Origin: DATFVA01 sp963747755
GTDB lineage: Bacteria; Bacteroidota; Ignavibacteria; Ignavibacteriales; Ignavibacteriaceae
Length of the DNA: 64,000 nucleotides
Direction of reading: 5' to 3'
Assembly: GCA_963747755.1 (NCBI GenBank)
Contig: CAVVGK010000016.1
Span: 62,001-126,000 of the forward strand
In this document: one piece after another, positions 44,183 to 54,614 of the stretch
How the letters are laid out: each line of letters starts with the position of its first letter
Numbering within the stretch: the stretch's first letter is position 1
Program-made: the position numbers and the translations under genes
The notes under the pieces: model-generated
The model's input: only the letters and a program-made list of their open reading frames with translations
What the model was told of the DNA's origin: nothing
The model's database searches: none

Positions 44183-45751
44183 TTACTTAGGTTCCATTGT
44201 AATTACAGGCAGAATCATTTCCTCCATTGATATACCTCCATGTTGGAAGGTATCCTTATAATAAGTAAGGTACTTATGATAATCAGTGGGATACACAAAA
44301 TAATAGTCTTCTTTTGCAATAATATAATTTATCGTAACACCGCGTTTTGGAAGCTTATATTCCTGAGGGTTTTTTATGTAGATTGCATTTTTATCATCCA
44401 CTTTCAGGTTCCTGCCATACTTAAACCTCAGGTTAGTAGAAGCTTCTCTGTCGCCTAGTACTTTTGCACCTCTTAATGACCTGATGCTTCCATGATCAGT
44501 AGTAACAACTATCTTAACATTTTTCATTGTAGCAAGTGTCTTGAAAGTCGAGAGAAGAGATGAATGAGTGAACCAGGTATTTGTCAGGGACCTGTAAGCA
44601 GGTTCATCGGGTGCGATCTCTTTCAGAATATCTGAATCAGACCGCCCATGGGCGATCATATCAAGGAAGTTAACCACAACTGCGGTCAGATGGCTGTTCT
44701 GATATGAGTGGATGTTCTGTTCAAAATTTCGTCCAACTTCAGGATCGATAATCTTAATATACTTAAGCTCATTCTTCAGTTTTATTTTTTTTCTATCAAG
44801 AAGCAGCTGTAAAAGTTCCTTTTCATATTTATTCATACTTCGTTCATCATCATCGCCTGACTGCCACAACTGCGGATAATGCTTTTCTATCTCTGAAGGG
44901 AATAGTCCGCTGAACAATGAATTACGTGCATAGGGAGTAGCGGTCGGAAGTATAGCATAGTAATAATCTTTATCTATCTTAAAAAGGTCCTGCAGGTGTT
45001 TTTCCATTACAAGCCACTGATCAAGCCTTAAACAATCAAGCACGAAAAAGAAAACCGACTTCTTTCCCTCTTTTACCTCGTCAACAATATATTTATCGAC
45101 AATCTCAGTGGTTAAGGTGGGGGTATAATTATCTTCGGGACTGTTTATCCAGTTGGTGTAATTTTTTTCTACGAAACGGGAGAACTCTTTGTTAGCTTCC
45201 TTCTTCTGATCATTTAACGTCTGCCTCAATCCCATACCCGAATGAGTATCAAGCTCTACATCCCAGTTCACAATCTTCAGATAAATATCAATCCATTCTC
45301 CGAAGTCAAGGTTGTTCATTAGAGCGCGTGAAATTTCGTTAAAGTCCTGAAGATAATCTTTTGCAGCGGCCTGGCCCGTAATTCTTTTACCTTCCAGAAT
45401 TTTTTTACAAACAAGAAACATCTGGCTAGGGTTAACGGGCTTGGTCAAATAATCGGTTATCTTCCCACCAATGGCTTCATCCATTAAAGTTTCTTCTTCG
45501 CTTTTTGTAACCATTACAACGGGGATGTTGGGACTAGTTTCCTTAATCTGACCCAGCACTTCCAATCCTCCCATTCCCGGCATCATCTCATCAAGGAATA
45601 TAAGATCGTAAGTATTTTGTTTTACATGTGTCAGGGCATCCTCGCCGTTGGTAACTGTATCAACATCATATCCTTTTTCTGAGAGAAAAATAATATGAGA
45701 CCTTAAAAGTTCAATTTCATCATCAACCCATAAAATCTTCTTATTTGCCAT
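44183..45751 (-). CDS. porX: T9SS response regulator PorX (receiver plus PglZ phosphodiesterase)
   Basis: 522 residues. Receiver domain 1-120 with DD 10-11, phosphoacceptor D54 (LIFLDEMMPGMGG) and KPVNP. A helical linker leads to a PglZ/alkaline-phosphatase-like domain with VFFFVLDCLRLDQW, TATPYARNSLFSGLFP, NFLDMIAHGRSDSD and VTTDHGS metal motifs. PorX controls T9SS gene expression with the kinase PorY and the sigma factor SigP in Porphyromonas; no porY is here. It sits between sprA upstream and tsaE downstream; 2 bases separate it from tsaE. Confidence 0.95.
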   Translation of the reverse strand: MANKKILWVDDEIELLRSHIIFLSEKGYDVDTVTNGEDALTHVKQNTYDLIFLDEMMPGMGGLEVLGQIKETSPNIPVVMVTKSEEETLMDEAIGGKITDYLTKPVNPSQMFLVCKKILEGKRITGQAAAKDYLQDFNEISRALMNNLDFGEWIDIYLKIVNWDVELDTHSGMGLRQTLNDQKKEANKEFSRFVEKNYTNWINSPEDNYTPTLTTEIVDKYIVDEVKEGKKSVFFFVLDCLRLDQWLVMEKHLQDLFKIDKDYYYAILPTATPYARNSLFSGLFPSEIEKHYPQLWQSGDDDERSMNKYEKELLQLLLDRKKIKLKNELKYIKIIDPEVGRNFEQNIHSYQNSHLTAVVVNFLDMIAHGRSDSDILKEIAPDEPAYRSLTNTWFTHSSLLSTFKTLATMKNVKIVVTTDHGSIRSLRGAKVLGDREASTNLRFKYGRNLKVDDKNAIYIKNPQEYKLPKRGVTINYIIAKEDYYFVYPTDYHKYLTYYKDTFQHGGISMEEMILPVITMEPK

Positions 45752-45845
45752 TAATTTCCTTCGGTTTTACTTCTTAAAAATAATTATGCAATAATTTAAT
45801 AAAGAATCCTGTCAAAATTTGTAACCAAATGATTAAATAAACATA

Positions 45846-48800
45846 TCACTGGATTGAAATATGGACATCAAGTCCTGCCTCATTTGTTGTTGTTGGGGGA
45901 ATTCTGGCTGCTCCCTCCGGTTCTATGGCCGTTCTTCTGTAGAAAATAGAGAGAGTAACTTTCGAGCTGATAGTATATTTTATTCTGGGTTCAAGGGTGG
46001 TTCTGATTGTTCCATCCTGGGGAGTTCCTTCCTCTGTGAAATTAAGCATATCATATCGTACTACCGAATTCTTAGAGCTTGTATATGAAAGACTGAACTC
46101 AATATCGTTTTTAAGCGAGATGCCAAACAACGGAAGTTCAAATCCTGACTTTGAAAATCCTGCGGTAATACCTATGTCCTTCGAGAAAGTTTCAGAAATA
46201 TTTTTCGTAGTCAGACCCAGGTCATAAATGGTCCTTGTCCCATATTTAACACTGCCTATTAAATTCCCCCCCCACATATCATTAAAGGTAAGATTTAATC
46301 CAGCTATAGGTGAAAATCCGTATTCAATTCTTTGTGTAAGGATTTCCTGTATACCCTCGGGATTAAGCTTCGTTCCCTCAGTGTAGGTTGAACTATAAGC
46401 ATGTTCCAAAGAGACTTTCTTCGCGAATGATTTAAAGAAAAGGAAATTTTCAAGACCATCCCAAGAAAGATGCCAGTTGGGTCTTGGTATATACTTTTCC
46501 ACATCCTTCAGAAAACTAAGCTTTGCAAGAAGCGGCAGTGTTTCAAAACCTTTCAGGAAAGCATCCGACAAATTCTGCTGCGGATTAGGTGAATCAGGAT
46601 TAAAAAGTTCGTTAACTTTTTTAATGCCATTCCCGAAAACACTCAGGAACAAGGACGGCGGCAGGGACAGGAAAGACCTTTCTATGGTACCAGTCTCGGT
46701 GATATTATCGATACTCGGGTTACCAGACGCATCTGTCCTTATGGTGGTATTCTTGTTTATTGACCACCCTACTTTCCAGTTTATATCAAGCTTGGCACCT
46801 TCCCACAAAGGTCTTGAAGTCCTGAAATCAAGATTATTCTTCTGATTGAATACATCCTGCAGGTTTGCATTGGGAGCGCGGCTGCCAATCTCGCTGCTAA
46901 TTCCCAACATAAATGCTCTTGGCGGCCCCTTTGAAGAACTATAATTTATACCCCAGAAATTATTAAATCCTGTTCCCTCACCAAGAATTCCGGATTTAGA
47001 GACACTATTATCCAGACTATAATTAAAAGCAATAGTCTCATAATCGAAAAAGATACTTTTCGCTACACTTTTCAGGAAACCAAGGGCACGAGTAAGTGCC
47101 GGCTTGCGGGTTTGTTGATTAGTGGTATCTGTAGGAACCGGAGTCTGTTTTTCTGTCTTCGTTGTTGAGTCGGGATTCTCATTCTGGCCCTCCTCGAAGT
47201 TCCTTCCACGGTTTTCCAGGCTTCGCTTGCCGCGGTTAGTATTGCCTCGTTGCTGCTGACCGCCTCCTGAAGGTTCCGATTTTTCTGCAAACAGAGGGTC
47301 CGTTAATGCTTTCAACCGCAATGTAAGACCAGCCTGTAAGCGGCTGGCAAAACCAGCGCTTCTTCCAACTGTATCCTGGCGAAAATCAAAATTCCAGTTG
47401 TAACCAACATTATATCCGGCTGTAACCTGGAAGAAACGGTTTATATCCCAAACCGTGGGAAGTTTTGGATTTGATTTTAAGTCGAAGGTCTGAGTATATC
47501 TATAATCTTTTCCGAAGAATACTCCAGAAAAAATATCTTTCCAAATCTCATTTTCAGGACGCTGCATGTCATTTGAATTGGTCTCAAGGTATGCAAGGGA
47601 TGAAGTTATGTTAACATTGTAGCTAGTGGCCAGGTTCAGGAAACCGCCTTCTGTAAGCTTCCAGTTAAAGTTAAATCCCCTGGTTGTTCCAAAGTCCCTT
47701 GAAATAATTTCCTGGGAAGGAGTGGCAGTCTGCGAACGTGTTATGTTAGTATTTCTCTGTCTCCTTGCTGTCACATTAAAAGCAAAGTTCTGGGGAGTAT
47801 AGTAAAGTTTCACATCCTTATAGTCAGAGAATAAAGCAACCACTGAGCCTAAAACCGGAATTTCTTTCGGGTAGAAATAATAATCAGGACTCAAATTAAG
47901 GGCATAATTCATAGTAGCATTCCATACCCACCCATTGTTTGACAAAACGGTTGGACTTCTACTGAAGGTCTTATTAAAATTAAACCCAAACGATAAAGCG
48001 TTAAAGGTATCTCGTATATACCATTGAGATGTAGGAATTTTTATTTTAATGTTAGAAGCTGACCACGAGTCGGAGGTGCTTATTGTCTGTGATTCAGAAA
48101 TTATCTGTTCAGGTGTTTTAGTAGCTATAACTGTAGTATCCTGCCTTAAAGATTCAATCTGTTTGGCGGCTTCATCAACTTTAATATCCGTGCCCGGCAG
48201 GTAGAGTGGTTTCCCGACAGTTTCTGTGTGAGAATAATTCAATCTTAGGTTGCTCTCAGGAAGATTAACCGGCAGCAGCTTAAGAATGTTTACATCGGCA
48301 GATACGCCCCAGTTCTTTGATTCGATTCTCGAACCGAACCTGTCAGAAAGCCTATGGAAATAAGGATTTGTCTGACTAATATTGAAGTTCACTGTCATTA
48401 GATCTGCCAGCTTAATTGCTGACGAGAAACTATAAGCCCACCCCGGTGAATCATCTGCGCCGACAACTCTAAGTTCGTTCACCCAGATTTCTCCAGATAA
48501 AGCCCGTGGAAGCTGGAGAGGGCCCGTTGTGCCTCCTATAATTTGCCCCGCAGGGGGTTCTTTAGGATTATAAATTCCTACTAGTAAAAATTTCACTGAT
48601 GTGAGCGTCGGGTTTCCTTTAACCCCGTATGAATGTCCAATTTTTCCCGGGACCGGTTTTTCCACCAGTCTATTGATAGATGAATCGCTTCTAGCCAGTT
48701 TTATAGCTGTCAATTCACTGAAATTTATCGAAATTTCATTCCATCCCGGTCTCACAGGCTGACGGTACTCATAAAAGTTATTGGTATCGCCCCCAAACCT

Positions 48801-51800
48801 GAAATATACTTCGGCAGCATAGCTTCCGCCGGAAGTATCAGATACTGATCCAGGTGCGGCATTCTCATCTCCATGTATGAAGAGTTTCATTTGCTTATAA
48901 TTAAATACATCAAGAGGTCTGAATAGATACTTAACGGCCTGCCTCGACTGTCCATCAGGCAGGTCCTGCAGAATAAGATCTAACGACTGCTCATTACGAT
49001 ATATCTGTTCATCCGGTCTTGTTCTGTCCCTCTCCTGGAATACACCTGGAGGAGAAGTATACCCGGGGTTATCTTCAATGTTAATTACTGAGATAGACAT
49101 CGTGGTATCCTCCGGGAGAACCTTCTGCCACTGACTGCCTGTCAGGTTGAATTCGGTTAATCTCAGGTGAACAGTATTTTCTGCACCCGACACAAAAAAT
49201 CTTATATATTCAACATCTGTCAGAGAGGGGCTACCTACTTCCCTCTGAAAGTCTTTTAATGGTATTCTATACAGGAACCAGCCGTCATTACCGCCGCCGC
49301 CGCCAGCTATGAACCTGTTAGAATTTCGATTAGTATCCAGCGGTATTTCATATCTGAAATAGCTATTTGCCAGATCGAGATTTCCGTTTTTATTCAGATC
49401 CTCGGTATCAGGGAATCTTCCAATATCAGTAAGAACAGCATTCCCCTGGGTTCCGTTTATATTGAAATAATCCTGCCATTTTTGACTTCCGGTTTGAGTA
49501 AATGAGAAATTATCGCCGCTGGGATCTGATTTTGTACTGACGGTATTTGATCTTTCCTCCGCATCTGTCCAGCCGTCAAGTCCCACATCCTCACCCTGGT
49601 CAATCAGATCGTTTTCCGGTGGTTTGTCTTCTGTATTCAGTACCCTGTTTGGTATAACATCTTCACTTATTCTACCCAGATCAAGGTAAACCTTTGCCCC
49701 GGGAGGAGCATCATCAATCTTTGCCCAGAACTCAACAAACTCAATATTTTCTTCAACCAGGTTATTTGCAGTTGAGGATAAAAGTTTCATAATCCCGCCC
49801 CAATCCTGTGCCCTGTTCCCCAATTGCGGGTTATAGTTGTAAGTTCCTGGTGTATCCGGCAGAAAAACATAATCCATTACCGTAACCTGCTGATCTGCCT
49901 TCGCTACCGATTTGTTCGGCCAGATCTGCTTAACATTAACATCACCGGGTGTTACCGTGTACCAGATGCTTTTGCCCTTATAGTCCATCAGCTGTTTTGG
50001 AGTTAATCCAGTGAGACCCGGAATTGAATCCGGAGGACTCAAATCCTTCCATGCAGTATATGAAACTCCTACTGGAATAATCCTCTTTGCACCTTCAAAG
50101 TCATCTATATACGCAATGCTTTGTCCCTGGTCAGAAGCAATAGTACTTTTCTTTGTATTAGGATCAGGATTAATGTAAGCATATTCTCCGCTAACGTTGA
50201 CAGATGACATTTCCCTCGTGGAGATAATTTTATCCAGTGCTTTAGTCAGGAAGGGCATATCCACACCCGTCTTAGCATCAACGCCATAAATGGTATTGCT
50301 CAGAGGTTCCTCACCTATTCTGACTTTATCGCTGAGTGTCTGCTGATTCAAATTCAGAATAGAAAAACCGAGTTGGGTTTTATCAGAAAAATCAAAAAGT
50401 CCTCTCGCTCCTAATAGAGTTTTAGAAGCAAGTTGGAACAGATCATTTTTTTCATAGGTTATTTTAAGGTCGGCACCCGGAACCAGTGCAGCATCATTAC
50501 GAATGGTAAGCTGACCAATATTATAATCCACGATATAGTCGGTACCGGGGGTCAATTCCCTTCCGTTCAACAACACCCTTACTGAATTTTCAACTACATT
50601 AAAGCCAAGCTGGTAAACAGAGGATGCTTCTCCCGAATATTTACCTGTGAGGAGCCACTTATCCTTTACCTTATCCTGTTGTGCAAAAGTTTTTGTCGTA
50701 TCATATACTTCCTGATATTGAAGAGAATCAGGAATTCCTGCAGGCAGATCCGCTCCGAAAGGCTTAAGCGTCGGGAAGATTACCTCACCAGTTTCAGGAA
50801 AGATGGTCAGGTTCGGACGGAAATCAAATCTGTTATCAGGATTCGAATTTTTGCTGGCATCAAGCAGATCGAGACCGAATGCAGTTAATAACCTTACTGT
50901 ACCTGTAGGGGTTGCGAGGTCAGTAACCGGATCCTGTCCTTCTTTCTCATACTCTATATTAAATTCAAACCCCTCTTCTTTAATATTTCTCCCTCCGAGA
51001 GGATAAATATTCTTGAGCTGAAGTTTCCAGGCTTGCTTAAACTGTGGCTGAAGATTCTGTGGTTTTACAAGCCTAAGCACGATATGAGAAGCCGTGTCGT
51101 TTACATTTATGGTGTTTAGAAATTCTCCGAAGACATCACCTCCCTGCTGCTGATAAGCAACAGCGATAATATCCTGATCCTGCAGGTTAGTTTTAAATGT
51201 TATGTAACCAGTTTCCGGATGCAGAACATAATCAACATCCTGTTGAAGCAGTTCAAACCAGCCCGTTTCTACTTGACCAGGTATGGCAGTTGTATCACCA
51301 CTGTAGCTGGCAGGATAAGTTTGACCCTGTGGTACGGGAGGAATATCTATATATGCATTTCCCTTTCTCTGTTTTGTCCTGTCAAATGTAACGACATTAA
51401 CAGATTTCCAGACTTCAATATTTATAACCCGGTATTGCGGGTGTACTTCGGGTGTTGCTTTACCGTAATAATCATTAAATATATGGAGACTTTCACTTGC
51501 ATAAGTGGTATCAAGGAAGTAGTGGTTTGTTGAGTAATCGTATGCTCTCAGGTTGAATTCCTGCGAGGTTGTTCCGCTGTTTACGGAGACCTCCTCAGTT
51601 TCGCCTTTTTTCTGACTGGCTAGTGTTGTCAAAGAAAGAGGACCTAGTTTAAAATTCGCTTTTAATCCAAATAGAGCTTCACTACCGCCAACAAGAGGAG
51701 AAGTCTGCAGCGAAACGTTTCCGGCTTCAATACTCTGAATAATTTCATCTTCATAACCTTCATATTTTATTTTAAGCTGATTTTCATACTGGAAGGTTCT

Positions 51801-52793
51801 TTCGGTATTCCAGTCGGCATTTATATGAAGTTTATCTCCTATCGTTCCGGCCACAGTTATTTGTACCTGCTGCTTAAAGTCAGGCTCATTTCTGGTATTC
51901 CCATACCTCGAAGCTGTCACTCCCTCTGTGTTCTCATTTCGCCAGGCCCCGTGAATGTCAACGGCTCCCCCTATCTTCAGACTTATTTTTGGTTCACCGA
52001 AAATACTCAGTACTCCCACTTTGGGCAGTGGTATCTCAAAATCTGTAATGTTCTTTATAAGTTCGCCCAGTTCTTTCTTGGACGACTTAAGTTCATACTG
52101 ATAGCCAAGGTCTTCCCACAGTTCCCTTTCGTGCAGGGCAAGTTTCGCCTCAATATAGTCTTCGATAGGAACCCTTAATAATATTTTGGTTTCCTGGCCC
52201 GCCACCTTTTCCTCAATTACTACAAACTTTCCTGTTGAATCGATTTTGACAGTGCGCTGCCTTGCTTTAGGCTGAGCAATAAACGGTGAAGTATTAGGCT
52301 TCTGAAGAGTTAGATAAGGTTCATCTCTGCGCTCATAATGAAAATACTTCAGCCTGGCAGTAGAGTCGATAGCCATCGAGTCGACTTTTATTGTATCAGC
52401 TGCCACGCCTATCGTATCGGTCTTCAGTGAATCCGTATTTAAGGAATCAGTATTTAAGGAATCATTTTTAATTGTGGAATCGGGTGGGAAAAAACCAGTA
52501 ACAGCGGCAAATAGATCTGATTCATTAGCGGCGAGGGAAGCAAAGCTATTATGTTTTTTCTCAAGTGATTCAAGCTGAGGATTTAATACTTTTATGGAAT
52601 CAAGTCTCGGTTCCGCGTGGGAAGGAACAGACGAAACCTGGTCTCCGTCCAGTTGATCAGGAGAATAATCATTGCTAAAAGGAAGCGAGTCCAGCTTATG
52701 GTAATAATCAAATAAGGCATTTATCCAGATGGCATTATCCACCTGGGTCCTTGCCGGAGAAAACCCGAGATTAACTAAGCTGTAAAAGATCAC
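45846..52793 (-). CDS. sprA: T9SS outer-membrane translocon protein SprA (Sov)
   Basis: 2315 residues from GTG 52793. SprA features: N-terminal disordered serine/aspartate-rich part, long repeats of beta-barrel strands, GVLSIFGEPKISLKIGGAVDIHGAWRNEN, SNRYSDPHL-like and TYYELRQ-like motifs in the middle (SGENTVHLRLTEFNL, GGTTGPLQLPRALSGEIWVNELRV) and a barrel C-terminus (YTISSKVTLSIFYRRTAIEPEG). It forms the giant 36-strand channel for T9SS cargo such as the protein at 3881. The frame is open 60 bases further, reading a hydrophobic REIIGVTAASVVIFYSLV that looks like a signal anchor; the real start may be an ATT at 52853. No terminator was seen before porX (94-base gap). Confidence 0.94.
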   Translation of the reverse strand: MIFYSLVNLGFSPARTQVDNAIWINALFDYYHKLDSLPFSNDYSPDQLDGDQVSSVPSHAEPRLDSIKVLNPQLESLEKKHNSFASLAANESDLFAAVTGFFPPDSTIKNDSLNTDSLNTDSLKTDTIGVAADTIKVDSMAIDSTARLKYFHYERRDEPYLTLQKPNTSPFIAQPKARQRTVKIDSTGKFVVIEEKVAGQETKILLRVPIEDYIEAKLALHERELWEDLGYQYELKSSKKELGELIKNITDFEIPLPKVGVLSIFGEPKISLKIGGAVDIHGAWRNENTEGVTASRYGNTRNEPDFKQQVQITVAGTIGDKLHINADWNTERTFQYENQLKIKYEGYEDEIIQSIEAGNVSLQTSPLVGGSEALFGLKANFKLGPLSLTTLASQKKGETEEVSVNSGTTSQEFNLRAYDYSTNHYFLDTTYASESLHIFNDYYGKATPEVHPQYRVINIEVWKSVNVVTFDRTKQRKGNAYIDIPPVPQGQTYPASYSGDTTAIPGQVETGWFELLQQDVDYVLHPETGYITFKTNLQDQDIIAVAYQQQGGDVFGEFLNTINVNDTASHIVLRLVKPQNLQPQFKQAWKLQLKNIYPLGGRNIKEEGFEFNIEYEKEGQDPVTDLATPTGTVRLLTAFGLDLLDASKNSNPDNRFDFRPNLTIFPETGEVIFPTLKPFGADLPAGIPDSLQYQEVYDTTKTFAQQDKVKDKWLLTGKYSGEASSVYQLGFNVVENSVRVLLNGRELTPGTDYIVDYNIGQLTIRNDAALVPGADLKITYEKNDLFQLASKTLLGARGLFDFSDKTQLGFSILNLNQQTLSDKVRIGEEPLSNTIYGVDAKTGVDMPFLTKALDKIISTREMSSVNVSGEYAYINPDPNTKKSTIASDQGQSIAYIDDFEGAKRIIPVGVSYTAWKDLSPPDSIPGLTGLTPKQLMDYKGKSIWYTVTPGDVNVKQIWPNKSVAKADQQVTVMDYVFLPDTPGTYNYNPQLGNRAQDWGGIMKLLSSTANNLVEENIEFVEFWAKIDDAPPGAKVYLDLGRISEDVIPNRVLNTEDKPPENDLIDQGEDVGLDGWTDAEERSNTVSTKSDPSGDNFSFTQTGSQKWQDYFNINGTQGNAVLTDIGRFPDTEDLNKNGNLDLANSYFRYEIPLDTNRNSNRFIAGGGGGNDGWFLYRIPLKDFQREVGSPSLTDVEYIRFFVSGAENTVHLRLTEFNLTGSQWQKVLPEDTTMSISVINIEDNPGYTSPPGVFQERDRTRPDEQIYRNEQSLDLILQDLPDGQSRQAVKYLFRPLDVFNYKQMKLFIHGDENAAPGSVSDTSGGSYAAEVYFRFGGDTNNFYEYRQPVRPGWNEISINFSELTAIKLARSDSSINRLVEKPVPGKIGHSYGVKGNPTLTSVKFLLVGIYNPKEPPAGQIIGGTTGPLQLPRALSGEIWVNELRVVGADDSPGWAYSFSSAIKLADLMTVNFNISQTNPYFHRLSDRFGSRIESKNWGVSADVNILKLLPVNLPESNLRLNYSHTETVGKPLYLPGTDIKVDEAAKQIESLRQDTTVIATKTPEQIISESQTISTSDSWSASNIKIKIPTSQWYIRDTFNALSFGFNFNKTFSRSPTVLSNNGWVWNATMNYALNLSPDYYFYPKEIPVLGSVVALFSDYKDVKLYYTPQNFAFNVTARRQRNTNITRSQTATPSQEIISRDFGTTRGFNFNWKLTEGGFLNLATSYNVNITSSLAYLETNSNDMQRPENEIWKDIFSGVFFGKDYRYTQTFDLKSNPKLPTVWDINRFFQVTAGYNVGYNWNFDFRQDTVGRSAGFASRLQAGLTLRLKALTDPLFAEKSEPSGGGQQQRGNTNRGKRSLENRGRNFEEGQNENPDSTTKTEKQTPVPTDTTNQQTRKPALTRALGFLKSVAKSIFFDYETIAFNYSLDNSVSKSGILGEGTGFNNFWGINYSSSKGPPRAFMLGISSEIGSRAPNANLQDVFNQKNNLDFRTSRPLWEGAKLDINWKVGWSINKNTTIRTDASGNPSIDNITETGTIERSFLSLPPSLFLSVFGNGIKKVNELFNPDSPNPQQNLSDAFLKGFETLPLLAKLSFLKDVEKYIPRPNWHLSWDGLENFLFFKSFAKKVSLEHAYSSTYTEGTKLNPEGIQEILTQRIEYGFSPIAGLNLTFNDMWGGNLIGSVKYGTRTIYDLGLTTKNISETFSKDIGITAGFSKSGFELPLFGISLKNDIEFSLSYTSSKNSVVRYDMLNFTEEGTPQDGTIRTTLEPRIKYTISSKVTLSIFYRRTAIEPEGAARIPPTTTNEAGLDVHISIQ

Positions 52794-52853
52794 TACAGAA
52801 GCTGCAGTGACCCCTATTATCTCCCGAACCAGATTTGGAATCTTTTTATTAAT

Positions 52854-53126
52854 GTGGAACCCGAAAGAAATAAATCAAAAATTACAGTAGAAAAGAATTC
52901 TATAGATCCTCCGGATTAATTATTTAGTTTCGAGCGAAAAATTATATAAAATAGGTCTGAAGTTCAATATAAGTGCATCTTAAAACTGCAAAAATTTCGA
53001 TGTTTTAATGTAAAGTTTTAACAGGAACCTGTTAAGGTAATTTTTTTTCGCCCTTTTAGGTCCTCAGGAGGGTATATATTTCACTTTCGGGCTTGGGTAA
53101 TCCACCGGTCTTGTGTAATGTCTAAC
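52854..53126. other. Intergenic region upstream of sprA, with inverted repeat
   Basis: About 270 bp free of genes. TTAACAGG-AA-CCTGTTAA (53018-53035) is a perfect 8-bp inverted repeat, followed on the plus strand by a run of eight Ts. No gene on the plus strand ends here, so an operator for sprA is as likely as a terminator. Confidence 0.45.
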
Positions 53127-53258
53127 TTATTTTATCCGTTCCTCACGGTTCTTTGTATCTTCTTCTTCAATAGTTTCGCTTCTCTTGTTGAAACGTCTGA
53201 TGAATAATATAATCAATACGATCACAATCAGCGCGATGAAGAAATATATTACATACAT
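53127..53258 (-). CDS. 43-aa single-pass membrane protein
   Basis: MYVIYFFIALIVIVLIILFIRRF followed by a charged, acidic tail (NKRSETIEEEDTKNREERIK). AGGA precedes the ATG at 53258 with 6-7 bases between. No family recognised. It stands about 330 bp from sprA and 80 bp from the DUF6064 gene. Confidence 0.6.
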   Translation of the reverse strand: MYVIYFFIALIVIVLIILFIRRFNKRSETIEEEDTKNREERIK

Positions 53259-53340
53259 AATATATCCTATTTAATTATCACCTTAAATAATAAAATCAAA
53301 AGAAAATATCTGTGAGTTGTAAAACCCTTCCGGTTTTCCT

Positions 53341-53988
53341 TCAGACCGCTTTCAACTTTCTTTTCTGCACTTTATCGTTTATAATCAGTGACGTTGCGAG
53401 CAATCCGGAAATAAACAGACCTGTGTCTTCATAAATTCCGAGCCGCATTGCGGCAGATATCCCTAACAATGCCCAGAGAAAAGGTATTATTAATATGTAC
53501 AGCGGAATCCTCTCTATTGTACACAGCAGAATTCCGAATGTAAAGATAGTAGTTGGACAAGGAAGTCCGAATGTGGGGTTCTCAGGGTATAGATGTCCAA
53601 AGTATACATTAAGAAGAGGATAAATTATCAAGGCGTATAAAATAATAACCAACCCCATATAATGATTCAGATCTTTTGTGAACCCGAACTTTAACTTTTG
53701 GTCAATAATTCCGGATTTCAGGATAATTAAAGCCTGCAGTATAAATGCTGCCCCGAAGATGTAAGCGGCAGGATTTATGGATGAGAAGAACAATATCTGA
53801 TAAACTACCCCTACCCAAAACCAGAAAAACGCTAGTATCCATGTAATCAGTTTATCACCATAATTTGTTTTTCTGAATATGCGAAAAACGGTGAAAACAG
53901 CTAAAATCAATAAGACAGTTTGAAACGGAAAAACGGCATTGTTATATAACCTGAAAATATCAAGGAACTGTTCGGTTGTAAAAGGCAT
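53341..53988 (-). CDS. DUF6064 family membrane protein
   Basis: 215 residues, about seven membrane helices. The FPFQTVLLILAVF, WILAFFWFWVGVVYQILFFSSINPAAYIFGAAFI and FGLPCPTTIFTFGILL stretches match the DUF6064 pattern (conserved GLPCPTT). Function unknown. Confidence 0.75.
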   Translation of the reverse strand: MPFTTEQFLDIFRLYNNAVFPFQTVLLILAVFTVFRIFRKTNYGDKLITWILAFFWFWVGVVYQILFFSSINPAAYIFGAAFILQALIILKSGIIDQKLKFGFTKDLNHYMGLVIILYALIIYPLLNVYFGHLYPENPTFGLPCPTTIFTFGILLCTIERIPLYILIIPFLWALLGISAAMRLGIYEDTGLFISGLLATSLIINDKVQKRKLKAV

Positions 53989-54070
53989 CTCCCCTCCTCT
54001 TAGTAATTGTAAAAATCGTAAGTAAAATTAAAATATTCAGGAAGGCAATTCAAGTATGGAGTTGTTTATC

Positions 54071-54111
54071 AAAAAAAAAGCATATCGCTTCTAGAGAGAT
54101 ATGCTTTTTTT
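54071..54111. terminator. Bidirectional intrinsic terminator
   Basis: Nine As, GCATATC, an 11-base loop, GATATGC, seven Ts. It lies 15 bases past the stop of the gene at 54126 on the minus strand and would also work on the plus strand. Confidence 0.8.
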
Positions 54112-54125
54112 AGTTAATGTGCTAA

Positions 54126-54614
54126 CTATTTATTCCAGGTAGTGTCTTTCATAGTTCCGGGCTTAGCATCCTTATATTTAGCGCTTCCCGCAAGCTTCTT
54201 CTGGGTATCAGACCACCACTGCATTTTAACATTATCAAACTTGGTTTTCTGATCTGAAGTTAATACATCATTTATCTTGTTTAATGTACTGTTATTAGCA
54301 GTTGACATTGTTGATGCTGACATATTTTTATTGTCTGCATTCATATCTTTTTTGGAGGCATTATCTTTGTAATCCTGTAGAATTCCTTCTACTCTTGTTG
54401 TCTGTTCCATGGTCAGATCAACTTTCGTTCTCAGAATTGAAGCTGCATCAGCCACATCTTTGTCATATTTTGCGTCCTGGTACATATGATTCTGATTCTT
54501 ATACATCTTGTGATCTTTTGTACTGTCTGTTTGTGAATATGCTGTTCCCGTTATAAGAATCAGCATTGCTCCCAAGGCAAGTGTTCCAAACAATCTGCTC
54601 ATTAGCCTATCCAT
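54126..54614 (-). CDS. Secreted hypothetical protein (helical, Spy/LTXXQ-like)
   Basis: 162 residues: signal peptide (LFGTLALGAMLILITGTAYSQ), then a helical, methionine/asparagine-rich protein with VDLTMEQTTRVEGILQDYKDN and LTSDQKTKFDNVKMQW, recalling the LTxxQ motifs of Spy/CpxP-type periplasmic chaperones. Start at ATG 54614; a second ATG at 54602 is also possible. Family link is by motif only. Confidence 0.6.
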   Translation of the reverse strand: MDRLMSRLFGTLALGAMLILITGTAYSQTDSTKDHKMYKNQNHMYQDAKYDKDVADAASILRTKVDLTMEQTTRVEGILQDYKDNASKKDMNADNKNMSASTMSTANNSTLNKINDVLTSDQKTKFDNVKMQWWSDTQKKLAGSAKYKDAKPGTMKDTTWNK

